Below, in pieces: positions 34,766-43,198 of a DNA stretch of 64,000 bases. The stretch is from an uncultured Oscillospiraceae bacterium (GTDB lineage Bacteria > Bacillota > Clostridia > Oscillospirales > Oscillospiraceae). Position 1 is the first letter of the stretch. Each line of letters begins with the position of its first letter. Location: assembly GCA_949878425.1 (NCBI GenBank), contig CATLAL010000012.1:1-64000 (forward strand), read 5' to 3'. The translations under genes and the position numbers were made by a program. The notes under the pieces were generated by a model, which had not been told where the DNA came from, did not search any database, and worked only from the letters and a program-made list of their open reading frames with translations.

Positions 34766-36196
34766 ATGAAGCTATGGGGCGGGCGGTTCCGCAAGGAGAC
34801 GGACAGCCTGGTGAACGATTTCAACGCGTCCATTCACTTTGACGGCCGGCTATACCGGGAGGACATTGCGGGCAGCATGGCACACGCCCGGATGCTCTCG
34901 GACTGCGGCGTGATCTCTCCGGAGGACCGGGATGCGATTCTGGCGGGTCTGGAGGGAATTCTGTCGGACATTGATGCAGGGAAGGTGGAATTCACTGCGG
35001 ACAATGAGGACGTCCACATGAACGTGGAGGCTCTGCTGACGGAGCGGATCGGTGAGGCCGGCAAGCGGCTCCACACGGCCCGCAGCCGCAACGACCAGGT
35101 GGCGGTGGACTTGCGGCTGTACCTGCGGGGGGAGATCGAGGAGCTCATCGGGCAGGTCCTGGACCTCCAGCAGGCCATCGCGGATCAGGCCCGGCGGCAC
35201 CGTGAGACCGTCATGCCCGGGTACACCCACTTGCAGCGGGCCCAGCCCGTCTCCTTTGCCCACCACCTGCTGGCCTACGGCGAGATGCTGGGCCGGGACG
35301 TGACGCGGCTCACGGACTGCAAGAAGCGGATGAACCGCTGTCCCCTGGGCAGCGGGGCCCTGGCGGGCACCACCTACCCCATCGACCGGCGGGAGACTGC
35401 CCGGCTGCTGGGCTTTGACGGGCCCTGCTCCAACAGCCTGGACGCGGTCAGCGACCGGGACTACGCCATCGAGCTGCTGGGGGCCCTCTCCATCTTAATG
35501 ATGCACCTGAGCCGCTTCGCGGAGGAGGTGATCCTCTGGTGCAGCTGGGAGTTCAAGTTCGTGGAGCTGGACGACGCCTACTCCACCGGCTCCTCCATCA
35601 TGCCCCAGAAGAAGAATCCGGACGTGGCGGAGCTGGTCCGGGGCAAGACCGGCCGGGTCTACGGGGACCTGATGGGCCTGCTCACTACCATGAAGGGCCT
35701 GCCCCTGGCCTACAACAAGGACATGCAGGAGGACAAAGAGCCGGTCTTTGACGCAGTGGACACGGTGAAGATGTGCCTGCCGGTGTTTACCGGGATGCTC
35801 TCCACCCTGCGGGTGCTGCCGGCAAGCATGCGGCGGGCGGCGGGCGGCGGGTTCATCAACGCCACTGACTGCGCCGACTATCTGACAAGGAAGGGCCTGC
35901 CCTTCCGGGACGCCTACACGGCGGTGGGCAATCTGGTCTACTATTGCACCCAGAAGGGCAAGCTGCTGGAGGAGCTGAGCCTGGAGGAGCTCCAGGCCGT
36001 CTCCCCCCTCTTTGAGGAGGACGTGTACGAGTCCCTCAATCTGGAGCGCTGCATGGGCCAGCGGAAGAGCTTCGGCGGCCCCGCCCCGGAGGAGACCGCC
36101 CGGCAGCTCCAGGAGCTGGAGCAGTTCATCCAGGAGCACCGGGGGAAAAACGCTCAGATCATCGGCGGCGTTAGGACGGAGGAGCGCCATGGGTAA
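34766..36196 (+). CDS. argH: Argininosuccinate lyase
   Basis: A 476-aa fumarase/aspartase-superfamily enzyme that releases arginine and fumarate. The signature GSSIMPQKKNPDVAELVRGK (about residues 276-295) carries the catalytic serine loop; TARSRNDQVAVDLRL (about 108-122) and GYTHLQRAQPVSFAHH (about 152-167) are the other two conserved regions. Length is normal. It starts at 34766 after GCGAGGAGCAG. The end overlaps argC by eight bases. Confidence 0.96.
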   Translation: MKLWGGRFRKETDSLVNDFNASIHFDGRLYREDIAGSMAHARMLSDCGVISPEDRDAILAGLEGILSDIDAGKVEFTADNEDVHMNVEALLTERIGEAGKRLHTARSRNDQVAVDLRLYLRGEIEELIGQVLDLQQAIADQARRHRETVMPGYTHLQRAQPVSFAHHLLAYGEMLGRDVTRLTDCKKRMNRCPLGSGALAGTTYPIDRRETARLLGFDGPCSNSLDAVSDRDYAIELLGALSILMMHLSRFAEEVILWCSWEFKFVELDDAYSTGSSIMPQKKNPDVAELVRGKTGRVYGDLMGLLTTMKGLPLAYNKDMQEDKEPVFDAVDTVKMCLPVFTGMLSTLRVLPASMRRAAGGGFINATDCADYLTRKGLPFRDAYTAVGNLVYYCTQKGKLLEELSLEELQAVSPLFEEDVYESLNLERCMGQRKSFGGPAPEETARQLQELEQFIQEHRGKNAQIIGGVRTEERHG

Positions 36197-37136
36197 GCCA
36201 GCAGTTTATATCGACGGCAAGGAGGGCACTACCGGCCTCCAGATCTACGACCGGCTGGCGGGCCGGGAGGACGTAGAGCTGCTGCTCATTGACGAGGACA
36301 GGCGCAAGGACCTCCAGGAGCGGAAAAAACTGATCAACCAGGCGGACCTGGTGTTTCTCTGCCTGCCGGACGACGCCGCGAAAGAGGCGGTTGGCCTGGT
36401 GGAGAACCCCAATACCCGCGTTATCGACGCCTCCACCGCCCACCGGACCGCTCCCGGCTGGGTCTACGGCTTCCCGGAGCTGGGGGAGGACCAGCGGGAG
36501 GCCATCCGCACCGCGAAGCGGGTGGCAAATCCCGGCTGCTACGCCACCGGCTTTATCTCCCTTGTCGCGCCTCTGGTGCGGCGGGGGGTGCTGCCCGCCG
36601 GCGCGCCCCTGACGGTCCACGCCGTGTCCGGCTACACCGGCGGCGGAAAAAAGGCCGTCGCCCAGTATGAGGCCCCGGAGGGAGAAGCGGAGCTCACGAG
36701 CCCCCGGCACTACGCCGTCACGCTCTCCCACAAGCACATCCCGGAGATGATGCGGGTCTGCGGTCTGGAGCGCAAACCCATCTTTATGCCCATGATCTGC
36801 GGCTTCCCCCAGGGCATGGTGGTGACCGTGCCGCTGTACCTGGATATGCTCCGGGGGGAGCAGTCCCTGGAGAGCCTGCGCTCTCTCTACAGCGATTTCT
36901 ACGCCGGGTCCCGCTTCGTCACCGTCCGTCCGCCGGAGGCCCCGGCCTGCGGCTTCATCGGCTCCAACAACCTGGCGGGCACCAATGACCTGCAAATCTT
37001 CGTCTGCGGAAACCAGGAGCAGGCCATGCTCTGCGCCCGCCTGGACAACCTGGGCAAGGGCGCCTCCGGCGCCGCGGTGCAGAATATGAACCTTATGCTC
37101 GGCTTCGACGAGGGGACCGGCCTTCCTTTTTCTTGA
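36189..37136 (+). CDS. argC: N-acetyl-gamma-glutamyl-phosphate reductase, short (type 2) form
   Basis: A 315-aa NADP-dependent reductase of the shorter ArgC subfamily. DGKEGTTGLQIYDRLAGR is the nucleotide-binding start, STAHRTAPGWVYGFPEL is typical of type 2, and the active cysteine is in RVANPGCYATGF (about residue 117). It starts inside the end of argH, which suggests coupling. The last codons (CCT TTT TCT TGA) are provided by a dispersed hairpin repeat, so the C-terminal PFS and stop are repeat-derived. Confidence 0.93.
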   Translation: MGKPAVYIDGKEGTTGLQIYDRLAGREDVELLLIDEDRRKDLQERKKLINQADLVFLCLPDDAAKEAVGLVENPNTRVIDASTAHRTAPGWVYGFPELGEDQREAIRTAKRVANPGCYATGFISLVAPLVRRGVLPAGAPLTVHAVSGYTGGGKKAVAQYEAPEGEAELTSPRHYAVTLSHKHIPEMMRVCGLERKPIFMPMICGFPQGMVVTVPLYLDMLRGEQSLESLRSLYSDFYAGSRFVTVRPPEAPACGFIGSNNLAGTNDLQIFVCGNQEQAMLCARLDNLGKGASGAAVQNMNLMLGFDEGTGLPFS

Positions 37137-37260
37137 AAGAAAAAGGAAGCAAAAAGAGCTTTAACGGTGTTTGCTCCGATCCAGAGGCGCGTCACGCGAC
37201 CCAATACCCCGGGGCGGGGGTGGTGCTTTTTGCTCGTGCAAAAAGTACCTAAAAACACGC
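37124..37260. repeat. Partial hairpin repeat R4 at the end of argC
   Basis: Begins with CCTTTTTCTTGAAAGAAAAAGG inside the argC 3' end (37124-37145), continues GCAAAAAGAGCTTTAACGGT, and includes a second hairpin CTTTTTGC-TCGT-GCAAAAAG at 37224-37243. No right-hand TIR was recognised. Confidence 0.65.
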
Positions 37261-37289
37261 CGGCGGCTAAGCGCCCCCGGGCCCCTGCT

Positions 37290-37535
37290 GTGTTACGAGG
37301 GGAGCTTACGCAGATCGGGTGGAAAAGGAGAGTCTTGGGTGCACCGTGAACTACTCGCTTTCTACCGATAGAAGGAGGCCCACCCACTTCGCCTGCCGGC
37401 CCTCGAAGGGACAGAACTATCTCGGTCGTGCGCCCGACGGTAGAGCTACCCCTTCAAAAGGCCGATAGGCGGAGCGAGACGAACGCCAAGGCAGCAGGTG
37501 GTGCTCTTCACCGGCACTGCGTGAAGCAAAGGAGT
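37290..37535 (+). ncRNA. Candidate structured RNA between argC and argJ
   Basis: About 250 non-coding bases ending directly at an intrinsic terminator. Complementary segments include GGGTGG with CCACCC enclosing CTTTCTA-CCGA-TAGAAGG, GAAGGG with CCCTTC enclosing GTCG-TGCGCC-CGAC, and GTGC with GCAC near the 3' end. No match to T-box, tmRNA, SRP, RNase P or glmS motifs was seen. No good promoter is visible directly upstream. It could be a leader or attenuator for argJBD, a stable RNA, or a decayed element. Confidence 0.35.
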
Positions 37536-37561
37536 CTGGACCATGGGTCCAGCGCTTTTTT
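37536..37561 (+). terminator. Intrinsic terminator upstream of argJ
   Basis: CTGGACC, loop ATG, GGTCCAG, then CGC and TTTTTT. It could end transcription from argGHC or act as an attenuator before argJBD. Confidence 0.8.
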
Positions 37562-37790
37562 GGTAACCTTTTGTGCGGGCAAAAAGTTACCGGGGGCTGG
37601 GGCGGAGCCCTCGGGCCTTCGTCAAGCAGGCAGTTGTTCCGGAACGCCCCGCCGAGGGCCACTGAGCCCACAGCGAGGCCCATAATCAAAAAACCGCCAG
37701 GCGAAACGGAGTTTCGCCTCAAAAAGTTTCGCCCGCCTTTTCAAAGGCGGCGGGGGTGCGGGGGCGGGGCCCCCGCGGGAGGGAGGTACT
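37562..37790. repeat. GC-rich hairpin repeat cluster before argJ
   Basis: Hairpins GGTAACCTTTTG/CAAAAAGTTACC (37562-37590), AGGCGAAAC-GGA-GTTTCGCCT (37701-37721), CCGCCTTTTCAAAGGCGG (about 37734-37751) and GCGGGGGCGGGGCCCCCGC (about 37759-37777). Similar CCGCCC/GGGCGG and CAGGGGC modules occur at 13.5, 51.7 and 54.3 kb. No gene. Confidence 0.65.
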
Positions 37791-37794
37791 TGCG

Positions 37795-39030
37795 ATGTGT
37801 GAGATGATCGACACGATCTCCGGCGGCGTATGCGCCGCGCAGGGGTTCCGGGCGGCGGGACTCCACGTGGGCGTCAAGACCCACGCCGCGTGGAAGAAGG
37901 ATCTGGCGCTGATTGTTTCGGACGCGCCCTGTGCGGCGGCGGCCATGTTCACGAAAAACGTGGTGCAGGCCGCCCCCATCCACGTGACAAAGGCCCATCT
38001 GAAAACAGGCGGCATCCGGGCCATCATTGCCAACAGCGGCAACGCCAACGCCTGCGCCCCCCGTGGGGAGGAGAACGCGAAGCGGATGTGCGCCGCCGCC
38101 GCCGCGGCTATCGGCTGCGCGCCGGAGGAGGTGCTGGTGGCCTCCACCGGCGTCATCGGTCAGACGCTGAAGGTGGAGGTGATTGAAAGCGGCGCGCCGG
38201 AGCTGGTCCGGCTTCTGGAGCGGAGCGACGAGGCCAGCGACGCCGCCGCCCACGCCATCATGACCACGGACACGGTGAAAAAGGAGTTCGCCGTGGAGGC
38301 AGTGATCGGCGGCAGGGTTGTCCATATCGGCGGCATCGCCAAGGGCAGCGGCATGATCCACCCCAACATGGGCACCATGCTCTGCTTCCTCACCACCGAC
38401 TGCGCCATCTCCCAGGAGCTGCTCCAGGAGGCTTTGAAGGAGGTGGTTCAGACTACCTTCAACCGCATCAGCGTGGACGGCGACACCTCCACCAACGACA
38501 CCTGTTGCATCCTGGCCAACGGCATGGCAGGCAACCCGGTTATCACTACCCGGAGCGACAGCTACATCGACTTTGTCCTCAAGCTCCACGAGGTGTGCTA
38601 TCTGCTGGCCCGGTCCATGGCCAAGGACGGCGAGGGGGCCAGGCACCTCATCACCTGCACGGTCCGGGGCGCGGCCAGCGAGGGACAGGCGGAGGTGATA
38701 GCCAAGTCTGTCATCTCCTCCACCCTGACCAAGGCCGCCATCTTCGGCTGCGACGCCAACTGGGGCCGGGTGCTCTGCGCCATGGGCTACTCCGGCGAGC
38801 GGTTTGACCCGGAGCGGGTGGACGTGTCCTTCGCCTCCAGCGCCGGGGAGATTCTGGTCTGCAAAAACGGCAGGGGGCTGGACTTCGACGAGGACCTGGC
38901 TAAGAAGATCCTCACCGAGGACGAGGTGGACATCGATATCACTATCGCCGAGGGGGACGAATCCTGTACCTGCTGGGGCTGCGATATCACCTATGACTAT
39001 ATTAAAATTAACGGGGACTATCGGACGTAG
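37795..39030 (+). CDS. argJ: Bifunctional ornithine acetyltransferase / N-acetylglutamate synthase
   Basis: A 411-aa proenzyme. ArgJ cleaves itself before a threonine in the VASTGVIGQ motif (about residue 120) to give alpha and beta chains; the new N-terminal threonine is the nucleophile. It recycles acetyl from acetylornithine to glutamate, so no argA or argE is required. IIANSGNANACAP and CAMGYSGERFDPERVDV are other family motifs. I chose ATG 37795 behind GGGAGG; the longer frame runs into GC repeats. Its TAG stop overlaps a TAGGC tip of the R3 repeat family. Confidence 0.95.
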   Translation: MCEMIDTISGGVCAAQGFRAAGLHVGVKTHAAWKKDLALIVSDAPCAAAAMFTKNVVQAAPIHVTKAHLKTGGIRAIIANSGNANACAPRGEENAKRMCAAAAAAIGCAPEEVLVASTGVIGQTLKVEVIESGAPELVRLLERSDEASDAAAHAIMTTDTVKKEFAVEAVIGGRVVHIGGIAKGSGMIHPNMGTMLCFLTTDCAISQELLQEALKEVVQTTFNRISVDGDTSTNDTCCILANGMAGNPVITTRSDSYIDFVLKLHEVCYLLARSMAKDGEGARHLITCTVRGAASEGQAEVIAKSVISSTLTKAAIFGCDANWGRVLCAMGYSGERFDPERVDVSFASSAGEILVCKNGRGLDFDEDLAKKILTEDEVDIDITIAEGDESCTCWGCDITYDYIKINGDYRT

Positions 39031-39063
39031 GCGCGTAGGCATACATCCGCACATAGGCGTTTA

Positions 39064-39241
39064 GGCATACATCCTTTTCTTGAAAGAAAAGGATCAAAAG
39101 AACTTTGTCCGCAAGCTTCGCCTGCGGCAGGGCACGACATGACTGGCAGCAGTCTCATGAACTTCTAAGAGCAAAGCGACAGCTTTGCGATAATAATTCT
39201 TTTTTGATACTTTTTCCTTTTAAGAAAAAAGTATCCATGCC
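39064..39241. repeat. TIR-bounded hairpin repeat, copy R3
   Basis: 178 bp from GGCATACATCC to GTATCCATGCC between argJ and argB. Left hairpin CCTTTTCTTGAAAGAAAAGG, right hairpin with TTTTTCCTTTTAAGAAAAAA, inner hairpin GCAAAGC-GACA-GCTTTGC. The TIR tip GGCATACATCC is present a second time at 39038. Confidence 0.8.
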
Positions 39242-39280
39242 TTATCGATACCCCTTATGCCTTTCCCAAGGAGGTTATCT

Positions 39281-40144
39281 ATGGATCTGTCTCACAGCGA
39301 CAGGGCGCAGGTCCTGGTAGAGGCCCTGCCCTACATTCAGCTTTACAATGGGAAGACCGTTGTAGTCAAGTACGGCGGAAACGCCATGATCAGCGACGAG
39401 CTGCGCAAGGCGGTAATCAGCGACATCATCCTGCTGCGGCTGGTGGGCATCAACGTGGTGGTGGTCCACGGCGGCGGACCGGAGATCAACGACCTGCTGA
39501 AAAAGACCGGCAAGAAGAGCAAATTCATCAACGGTCTGCGCTACACCGATGAGGAGACCATGGAGGCGGTGCAGATGGTGCTCTGCGGCAAGGTGAACAA
39601 GAACCTGGTGATGACCATCATCCGGGCAGGGGGCAGCGCCTTGGGGCTCTGCGGTCTGGACGGCGGGATGCTCAAGGCCGTGCGCCGCCGGGAGAACGGC
39701 GTGGACTACGGCCTGGTGGGCGACATCGTCTCCGTGGAGCCCAAGGTAATTCTGGACGCCATTGCCAACGGCTTCATCCCTGTGATCTCCACCGTGGCCC
39801 AGGGCCTGGACGAGGAGACCAGCTACAACGTCAACGCCGACACCGCCGCAGCCAAGATCGCCATGGCTGTGGGCGCGGAGAAGCTGGTCCTCCTGACGGA
39901 CACCCGGGGCCTGCTCCGGGACCCATCGGACGAGAACACCCTCATCTCCCGGCTGCATCCCTCCCAGGCGCCCGCCCTGGTGGAGGAGGGCGTCATCTCC
40001 GGCGGCATGATCCCCAAGGTGGACTGCTGCGTGGAGGCGGTCCGGGGCGGCGTGCGCCGGGCCCACATCCTGGATGGGCGCATCCCCCACTCCATCCTCA
40101 TCGAGGTCCTCTCCCACGCGGGGATCGGGACCATGATCGGATGA
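39281..40144 (+). CDS. argB: Acetylglutamate kinase
   Basis: A 287-aa amino-acid kinase that phosphorylates N-acetylglutamate. KTVVVKYGGNAMISD (about 24-38) and VVVHGGGPEINDLLKK (about 63-78) bind ATP and substrate; YNVNADTAAAKIAMA and GGMIPKVDCCVEAVRGG are conserved C-terminal motifs. The start at 39281 follows AAGGAGG. The N-terminal helix typical of arginine-inhibited hexameric NAGK seems present (SHSDRAQVLVEALPYI), so feedback inhibition is likely. Confidence 0.96.
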   Translation: MDLSHSDRAQVLVEALPYIQLYNGKTVVVKYGGNAMISDELRKAVISDIILLRLVGINVVVVHGGGPEINDLLKKTGKKSKFINGLRYTDEETMEAVQMVLCGKVNKNLVMTIIRAGGSALGLCGLDGGMLKAVRRRENGVDYGLVGDIVSVEPKVILDAIANGFIPVISTVAQGLDEETSYNVNADTAAAKIAMAVGAEKLVLLTDTRGLLRDPSDENTLISRLHPSQAPALVEEGVISGGMIPKVDCCVEAVRGGVRRAHILDGRIPHSILIEVLSHAGIGTMIG

Positions 40145-40200
40145 GGCCCCTTTCCTGAAAAAAGCGCGTCCAAAGAACTTTAACGGTTTTGTCCGTAAGA
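40145..40200. repeat. Degenerate hairpin-repeat remnant between argB and argD
   Basis: CCTTTCCTGAAAAAAGCG, then CCAAAGAACTTTAACGG, resembles the left end of the R4 copy. It is short and decayed. Confidence 0.5.
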
Positions 40201-40216
40201 AAGGACTGTATTGACC

Positions 40217-41398
40217 ATGAATTTCGCGGAAATCAAGGCTCTGGACGAGGCCTACGTCCTCCAGACCTACGGCCGCAACCAGGTGGCCATCGACCACGGC
40301 AGGGGCGCGACCCTCTGGGATACGGAGGGAAAGGCGTACATCGACTTCACCTCCGGCATCGGGGTCTGCTCCCTGGGCTACGCCAACGAGGCGTGGGCCA
40401 AGGCCATCTACGACCAGGCCATGAAGGTGGGCCACATCTCCAACCTCTTCTACACCGAGCCCTACGCCCGTCTGGCCTCCAAGCTGGCGCCCGCCGCCGG
40501 CATGGCGGCGGTGTTCTTCGGCAACTCCGGCGCCGAGGCCAACGAGGGCATGATCAAGACGGCCCGGAAGTACTCCTACGACAAGTACGGCCAGGGCCGC
40601 TCCGCCATTATCACTCTGCGCAACTCCTTCCACGGCCGGACCATCACCACCCTGAAGGCCACAGGGCAGGACCATTTCCACGACTTTTTCTTCCCCTTTA
40701 CCGAGGGCTTCCGCTACGCCGAGGCCAACAGCATGGAGAGCCTCGAGGCCCAGGCCGGGGACGACGTGTGCGCGGTGATGCTGGAGCTCATCCAGGGGGA
40801 GGGCGGCGTGAACCCCCTGGAGCGGGACTATGTACAGGCGGTGGCGGAGCTCTGCGCCCAGCGGGACTGGCTGCTGCTCGTCGACGAGGTGCAGACCGGC
40901 GTGGGCCGCACGGGGACCCTCTTCGCCTACCAGCAGTTCGGCGTAAAGCCGGACGTGGTCAGCTTCGCCAAGGGCATCGCCGGGGGCCTCCCCTTCGGCG
41001 GCTTTATGACCAACGAGAAGTGCCGGAGGGTGCTGGGCTCCGGCGACCACGGCAGCACCTTCGGCGGCAACCCCATGGCCGCCGCCGCGGGAAACGTGGT
41101 GCTGGACACCATGACGCCGGCGTTCCTGGAGCAGGTGGCGGAGAAGGGCCGCCGTCTCCGGGAGGGCATCGCCGCGCTGAAGAGCCCCTACGTCTCCGGC
41201 ATCCGGGGCATGGGCCTGATGATCGGCGTGGGCGTCCAGGGCATTACCCACAAGGAGCTGAGAGACCGGCTGATGGAGGCGGGCCTCCTGTGCCTGACGG
41301 CGGGGAAGGACACCCTGCGGCTGCTGCCCCCGCTGGTGATCACAAGAGAGGAGCTGGACCGGGGTCTGGAGATCATGGCCCGGGTGATGGGGGCCTGA
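40217..41398 (+). CDS. argD: Acetylornithine aminotransferase
   Basis: A 393-aa class III PLP aminotransferase. The PLP lysine is in SFAKGIAGGLPFGGF (about residue 250), LLLVDEVQTGVGRTG gives the PLP-ring aspartate, and SGAEANEGMIKTARKYS and NSFHGRT are typical. It converts N-acetylglutamate semialdehyde to acetylornithine. ATG 40217 is used; a TTG at 40211 is better spaced from AAGGA and is an alternative. It is the last gene of the arg operon. argF and carAB are not in the window. Confidence 0.95.
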   Translation: MNFAEIKALDEAYVLQTYGRNQVAIDHGRGATLWDTEGKAYIDFTSGIGVCSLGYANEAWAKAIYDQAMKVGHISNLFYTEPYARLASKLAPAAGMAAVFFGNSGAEANEGMIKTARKYSYDKYGQGRSAIITLRNSFHGRTITTLKATGQDHFHDFFFPFTEGFRYAEANSMESLEAQAGDDVCAVMLELIQGEGGVNPLERDYVQAVAELCAQRDWLLLVDEVQTGVGRTGTLFAYQQFGVKPDVVSFAKGIAGGLPFGGFMTNEKCRRVLGSGDHGSTFGGNPMAAAAGNVVLDTMTPAFLEQVAEKGRRLREGIAALKSPYVSGIRGMGLMIGVGVQGITHKELRDRLMEAGLLCLTAGKDTLRLLPPLVITREELDRGLEIMARVMGA

Positions 41399-41422
41399 CA
41401 AGGCTTCCCCAAAAATATTGTG

Positions 41423-41466
41423 CCTGGGGTCCGGAGCAATATGCTCCGGACCCCAGGCCGCTTTTT
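41423..41466 (+). terminator. Terminator of the arg operon
   Basis: CCTGGGGTCCGGAGCA pairs perfectly with TGCTCCGGACCCCAGG around loop ATA and is followed by CCGCTTTTT. Confidence 0.92.
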
Positions 41467-41489
41467 GTAAAAAAATTATTGGCACTGTT

Positions 41490-41684
41490 TCTTGTTTGAT
41501 ACGATTCTCCGATTAAAAGCGCAGTACCGATACCGGGCAGGACTCTAGGAATTGCAGCGGGTTTAGACCCGAAATTAAAGTTCTTTTTGATCCTTTTTCC
41601 GTGGACCGCCTGAAAGGCGGTTTAGGCTCGCCGGCGTCCAATGGGCGCCGTAAGCGACGCTTTCAAGAAAAAGTATGGCCGTCC
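41490..41684. repeat. Composite dispersed repeat between argD and dpaB
   Basis: Read on the minus strand: ATACTTTTTCTTGAAAGCG, GGACGCCGGCGAGCCTAAAC, ATCAAAAAGAACTTTAAT, then CCGCTGCAATTCCTAGAG / GCCCGGTATCGGTACTGCGC / TTTTAATCGGAGAATCGTAT. It shares modules with the copies at 13.3, 25.4, 50.0 and 54.4 kb. It overlaps the last codons of dpaB. Confidence 0.75.
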
Positions 41685-42256
41685 CGCAGCAGCACCGGCT
41701 GGAGCTGCCGGCCCTCCAGGGCCGCCTGGAGGGTATCCCCGATCCGGGAGAAATCCGCCACCAGGGAGCAGGGCTTTTTCTCCGGGTCGTCCTGTCCGAA
41801 GGGGACGAAGAAATAGTTCTTCCGCACCAGCAGCTCCCCCAGGTTTTTGGCGGCCCCGCTGAGGCCGTCGTTGGAGGCCACGGCGATCACCACAGGCCGA
41901 TCGTTACGCAGATGGGCCTTGGCCGCCATGGTGACGGCGGTATCGGTGATGCCCCCCGCCAGCTTCCCCAGGGTATTGCCCGTGCAGGGCGCGATCACCA
42001 GCGCATCCAGCAGCCTTTTGGGGCCAATGGGCTCCGCCTCGCTGACGGTGCACACCGCCCTATGTCCTGTCAGCCCCTCCACCCGGGCGAGGAAGTCCTC
42101 CGCCCTGCCGAAGCGGGTATCCGTGCTCTGGCAAATTCCGGAGACAATGGGCAGCACCGTCTCGTACTCGCCGCACAGCCTCTCCAGCTCCTCCAGCACC
42201 CGCTGGTGGGTGCAGAAGGAGCCGCATAACGCAAATCCCACTCGCTCTTTTCTCAA
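41663..42256 (-). CDS. dpaB: Dipicolinate synthase subunit B
   Basis: A 197-aa flavoprotein-like subunit (SpoVFB). The N-terminal VGFALCGSFCTHQRVLEEL is the flavin-fold start; GICQSTDTRFGRAEDF and LVIAPCTGNTLGKLAGGITD are family signatures. With DpaA it makes dipicolinic acid from dihydrodipicolinate in the mother cell, for spore core dehydration. It overlaps dpaA by four bases. The last codons CAT ACT TTT TCT TGA belong to the dispersed hairpin repeat, so the HTFS end is repeat-derived. Confidence 0.93.
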   Translation of the reverse strand: MRKERVGFALCGSFCTHQRVLEELERLCGEYETVLPIVSGICQSTDTRFGRAEDFLARVEGLTGHRAVCTVSEAEPIGPKRLLDALVIAPCTGNTLGKLAGGITDTAVTMAAKAHLRNDRPVVIAVASNDGLSGAAKNLGELLVRKNYFFVPFGQDDPEKKPCSLVADFSRIGDTLQAALEGRQLQPVLLRDGHTFS

Positions 42257-43116
42257 ATGGGTTCACCCCGTTCTTCCAATATGTGATAGATGCTGTCCCG
42301 GATCGCTTTAGCGGCGCTCCGGGGGGCAACCCTTCCCGGCAGCCCCGGCGCGCACAGGACCCGCCGGCCGGCCCGTTTGGCGACAGCCGGGTCCGCGCCG
42401 CCCGGCGCGGAGGCCAGATCCAGCAGCAGACAGTCCTTTGCCATCTCTTCCAGGCGCTCAGCATCGAAAAGGGGGGCGGGCACGGTGTTGAAAATCAGGT
42501 CAAACCGGCCCAGCTTCCCGGCCAGTCCGGCTGTTGCCAGGCCCTCATAGCCCTTGGCGGCAATCCATGCCAGGTCGCGGTAACTGCGGGCCGCCACGGC
42601 TACCGACGCGCCGAGGGCCTGCAGCCGCTCCGCCAGGAGCTTTCCGATCCGCCCGTAGCCAACCACCAGGCAGCGGCTGCCATGGATGGTCTCCTCTGTG
42701 GCCTCCATGGCCAGCTGGATGGCCCCCTCCGCCGTGGGCACCGCGTTGGCAACCTGGGTCTCCTCCCGGTCGTAGTAATCCAACAGGGTCAGGCCGAAAT
42801 CCGCCATCAGCCGGGGAGCCAGCTCCCCTGTCATGCCGCCCAGCAGAAGCTGGTCATACCGCAGGCGGGGCCACAGCTGCTCCGCGCTCAGGGCGGTATC
42901 CGTCAGCGGAAGATTCAGGCTCCCCGCCCGGCATACCGGCAGAGGCAGGATCAAAAGTCCGGCCTCCAGGGCCTGGTGCAGGGGGACGGGGTTCGGGCCG
43001 TCTCCCCGTTCCAGTCCCCAGGTGACGGCGTCTATGCCGTCCTCCAGAAGCAGACGGGCCAGATATACCTGACGCATATCTCCGCCCAGCACCGCGGCAG
43101 TTTGTTTCATACGCAT
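42253..43116 (-). CDS. dpaA: Dipicolinate synthase subunit A
   Basis: A 287-aa NAD(P)-binding subunit (SpoVFA). The Rossmann loop is CLVVGYGRIGKLLAERLQ (about residues 146-163) and the N-terminal domain starts AVLGGDMRQVYLARLL. Typical length. ATG 43116 has GGAGAG with ideal spacing. CATAGACTG about 20 bp upstream resembles a sigma-K -10 element (CATANNNTA), which would fit mother-cell expression, but no -35 is clear. This pair is the best evidence that the organism sporulates. Confidence 0.92.
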   Translation of the reverse strand: MRMKQTAAVLGGDMRQVYLARLLLEDGIDAVTWGLERGDGPNPVPLHQALEAGLLILPLPVCRAGSLNLPLTDTALSAEQLWPRLRYDQLLLGGMTGELAPRLMADFGLTLLDYYDREETQVANAVPTAEGAIQLAMEATEETIHGSRCLVVGYGRIGKLLAERLQALGASVAVAARSYRDLAWIAAKGYEGLATAGLAGKLGRFDLIFNTVPAPLFDAERLEEMAKDCLLLDLASAPGGADPAVAKRAGRRVLCAPGLPGRVAPRSAAKAIRDSIYHILEERGEPI

Positions 43117-43158
43117 CCCCCCTCTCCACCAGTCTATGCGCGCCGGAGAAAAGGGGAA

Positions 43159-43186
43159 CCGCCCGCCGGACGCATCCGGCGGGCGG
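43159..43186. terminator. Stem-loop between darA and dpaA
   Basis: Perfect 12-bp stem CCGCCCGCCGGA / TCCGGCGGGCGG with loop CGCA. On the minus strand it is followed by TTCCCCTTTT, so it may end darA transcription. Confidence 0.65.
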
Positions 43187-43198
43187 TATAGACTATCA

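Noticed and set aside
37290-37561. T-box leader for argJ
   Set aside because: GGTGGTGC near the terminator only weakly resembles the T-box sequence AGGGTGGNACCGCG, and no specifier-loop features are recognisable.
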